This document shows positions 63,134-64,000 of a DNA stretch of 64,000 nucleotides, in pieces. This DNA is from Pseudovibrio ascidiaceicola (lineage in GTDB: Bacteria; Pseudomonadota; Alphaproteobacteria; Rhizobiales; Stappiaceae), in assembly GCF_900114245.1 (NCBI RefSeq), contig NZ_FOSK01000005.1:62001-126000 (forward strand), given 5' to 3'. The notes under the pieces are model-generated. The model did not search any database. It had not been told where the DNA came from and saw only the letters and a program-made list of their open reading frames with translations. The first letter of the stretch is position 1, and every line of letters starts with the position of its first letter. A program made the position numbers and the translations under genes.

Positions 63134-63185
63134 ATATAGTTGATAAGCTATATTGCTGTGTTGCTATATAGCTTATCAACTATAT
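63134..63185. promoter_or_regulatory. Perfect 20-bp inverted repeat, ArsR operator
   Basis: Arms at 63134-63153 and 63166-63185 are exact reverse complements around a 12-base spacer. Each arm is itself near-palindromic (ATAG-N8-CTAT), so two dimer sites are likely. It lies 9 bp before the ArsR start and within the promoter of the divergent hydrolase. Confidence 0.85.
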
Positions 63186-63194
63186 GTTGGTTGC

Positions 63195-63509
63195 ATGAGC
63201 TTGATTGAAATCCTCAAAACTCTCGCCAATGAGAACAGGTTGACCATTTTGGAATGGCTTCAGGACCCTGAAGCGCATTTTCCTCCGCAAAAGCATGGTG
63301 ATCTGATCGAACATGGGGTTTGTTTGGGAGCAATTGCTCGGAAACTCGGCATTTCTCAGCCCACAGCAACCAACCATATGAAGGTGCTGGTGAATGCTGG
63401 CTTGGTGACGCTCACGCGCAACAGCAACTGGGTGTATTTCCGCGTGAACAAGGAGGCTATTTCGCTCTTTCTTGACGATCTTCAAACCAAGGTCGCCCCA
63501 CAAAAATAA
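63195..63509 (+). CDS. ArsR-family winged-helix regulator
   Basis: 104 aa. The helix-turn-helix is GAIARKLGISQPTATNHMKVLVNAGLV with wing residues VTLTRNSNWVYF. The start is the ATG at 63195; the longer frame would run into the operator palindrome. There is no Cys-x-Cys metal site, but one Cys and several His precede the recognition helix. It likely represses itself and the divergent hydrolase-VOC operon. Confidence 0.88.
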   Translation: MSLIEILKTLANENRLTILEWLQDPEAHFPPQKHGDLIEHGVCLGAIARKLGISQPTATNHMKVLVNAGLVTLTRNSNWVYFRVNKEAISLFLDDLQTKVAPQK

Positions 63510-63644
63510 CTCGCCGACGCAACCTGCAAGCTGATCCTCTTAGGCTGATGGCCTTCTCCCACCTCCCCCTGATCTTCAGCGGATTGCTCTTGTGCCGCGA
63601 GCCCGACTAATCGTTTCCTCATCCAATTATGTCTGGAATACAGA

Positions 63645-64000
63645 GTGAAAAGCTCCGTTTTTTTGTTCTTTGGCTCCATGTTTGGTTCTCGTTTAGGAGA
63701 CCAGCTGCTGCTTTTCGTCGTTCCTCTTGTTGTCTTCCAAACCACTGGCAGTGTGTCGCTTTCCGGTCTTGCCTTTGCGGCTGAAACACTGCCACGGATT
63801 TTGTGCTTTCCCGTCTGCGGAATACTGGCGGATCGTTTCTCTCCCGTCACATTGATCCGCATTTCTCAGGCAGGCCGTTCGCTGGTCTGTGCAATTGGCC
63901 TTCTTGGCCAATACTTTATGCCCCATGTGGGCTGGATTGTTGCTATTGCAGCCCTTTCAGGCGTACTCACCACGCAAGGCTTCATGGCCCGCGAAGTGAT
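63645..64000 (+). CDS. MFS transporter, N-terminal part, cut by window end
   Basis: An open plus-strand frame runs to the right edge (118 codons seen). It starts at GTG and reads MKSSVFLFFGSMFGSRLGDQ, then a helix and the loop motif CGILADRFSPVTLIR, which is the MFS loop 2-3 signature, followed by further hydrophobic stretches. It lies 135 bases after the ArsR gene in the same direction and may be co-regulated. The frame lacks a stop in the window. Confidence 0.8.
   Translation, partial: MKSSVFLFFGSMFGSRLGDQLLLFVVPLVVFQTTGSVSLSGLAFAAETLPRILCFPVCGILADRFSPVTLIRISQAGRSLVCAIGLLGQYFMPHVGWIVAIAALSGVLTTQGFMAREV

Overview
The window looks like chromosomal DNA of a marine, host-associated alphaproteobacterium, most like Pseudovibrio. 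This rests on gene content and codon style and is an inference. It is dense in catabolic operons, each paired with its own regulator, and it also carries isolated type III secretion (T3SS) effector genes. No rRNA, tRNA, CRISPR array or intact insertion sequence was seen.

1-9.7 kb: the end of a CUT1 sugar ABC transporter (binding protein, two permeases, ATPase), then a Gfo/Idh/MocA dehydrogenase. A minus-strand CUT2 (ribose/inositol type) set follows with an IolI-like isomerase, and its LacI regulator is divergent at 9.7 kb. 11.2-17 kb: a TetR regulator and a fatty-acid operon (acyl-CoA ligase, thiolase, FadB-type enzyme) closed by a strong terminator. 17.3-23.6 kb: a GT39-type glycosyltransferase, a 541-aa protein whose C-terminus is an SpvC/OspF phosphothreonine lyase (a T3SS effector fold), an MFS carrier and a LuxR-type regulator. 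23.8-26.5 kb: an orphan AT-rich SF2 helicase with two membrane helices.

27.2-31.8 kb: a tryptophanase operon preceded by an unlisted 34-codon TnaC-type leader peptide with the W-F-x2-D-x7-P spacing of E. coli. The operon is tnaC-tnaA-permease-pdxY-ridA: uptake and cleavage of tryptophan, PLP supply, and removal of the aminoacrylate product. 32-38 kb: a Wza-like lipoprotein, CutC with a glycosylasparaginase, a small membrane protein, an AraC regulator, and a LysR/quinone-reductase divergent pair. 39.2-45.3 kb: a minus-strand operon with FabI, DUF3141, MaoC-Pta fusion, acetate kinase and a GNAT enzyme.

46.2-48.7 kb: a 677-aa putative T3SS effector followed at once by a CesT-family chaperone. 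48.7-52.7 kb: a FAD oxidoreductase, then a two-gene cassette (an acyl-amino-acid-synthase-like acyltransferase fused to a cNMP-binding-like domain, and an LCMT-type methyltransferase). The cassette lies between two 62-bp direct repeats that are 89% identical, with a pseudogene fragment beside it. 52.8-58.4 kb: an XRE-cupin regulator with its operator cluster, a dimethylglycine dehydrogenase-like enzyme, and a GntR/enolase-superfamily pair. 58.4-64 kb: small enzymes with TetR and ArsR regulators that have clear operators, and the start of an MFS carrier cut by the window edge.

The most notable items are the two T3SS effector loci with no secretion apparatus nearby, the complete tnaC attenuation module, and the repeat-flanked acyltransferase/methyltransferase cassette.
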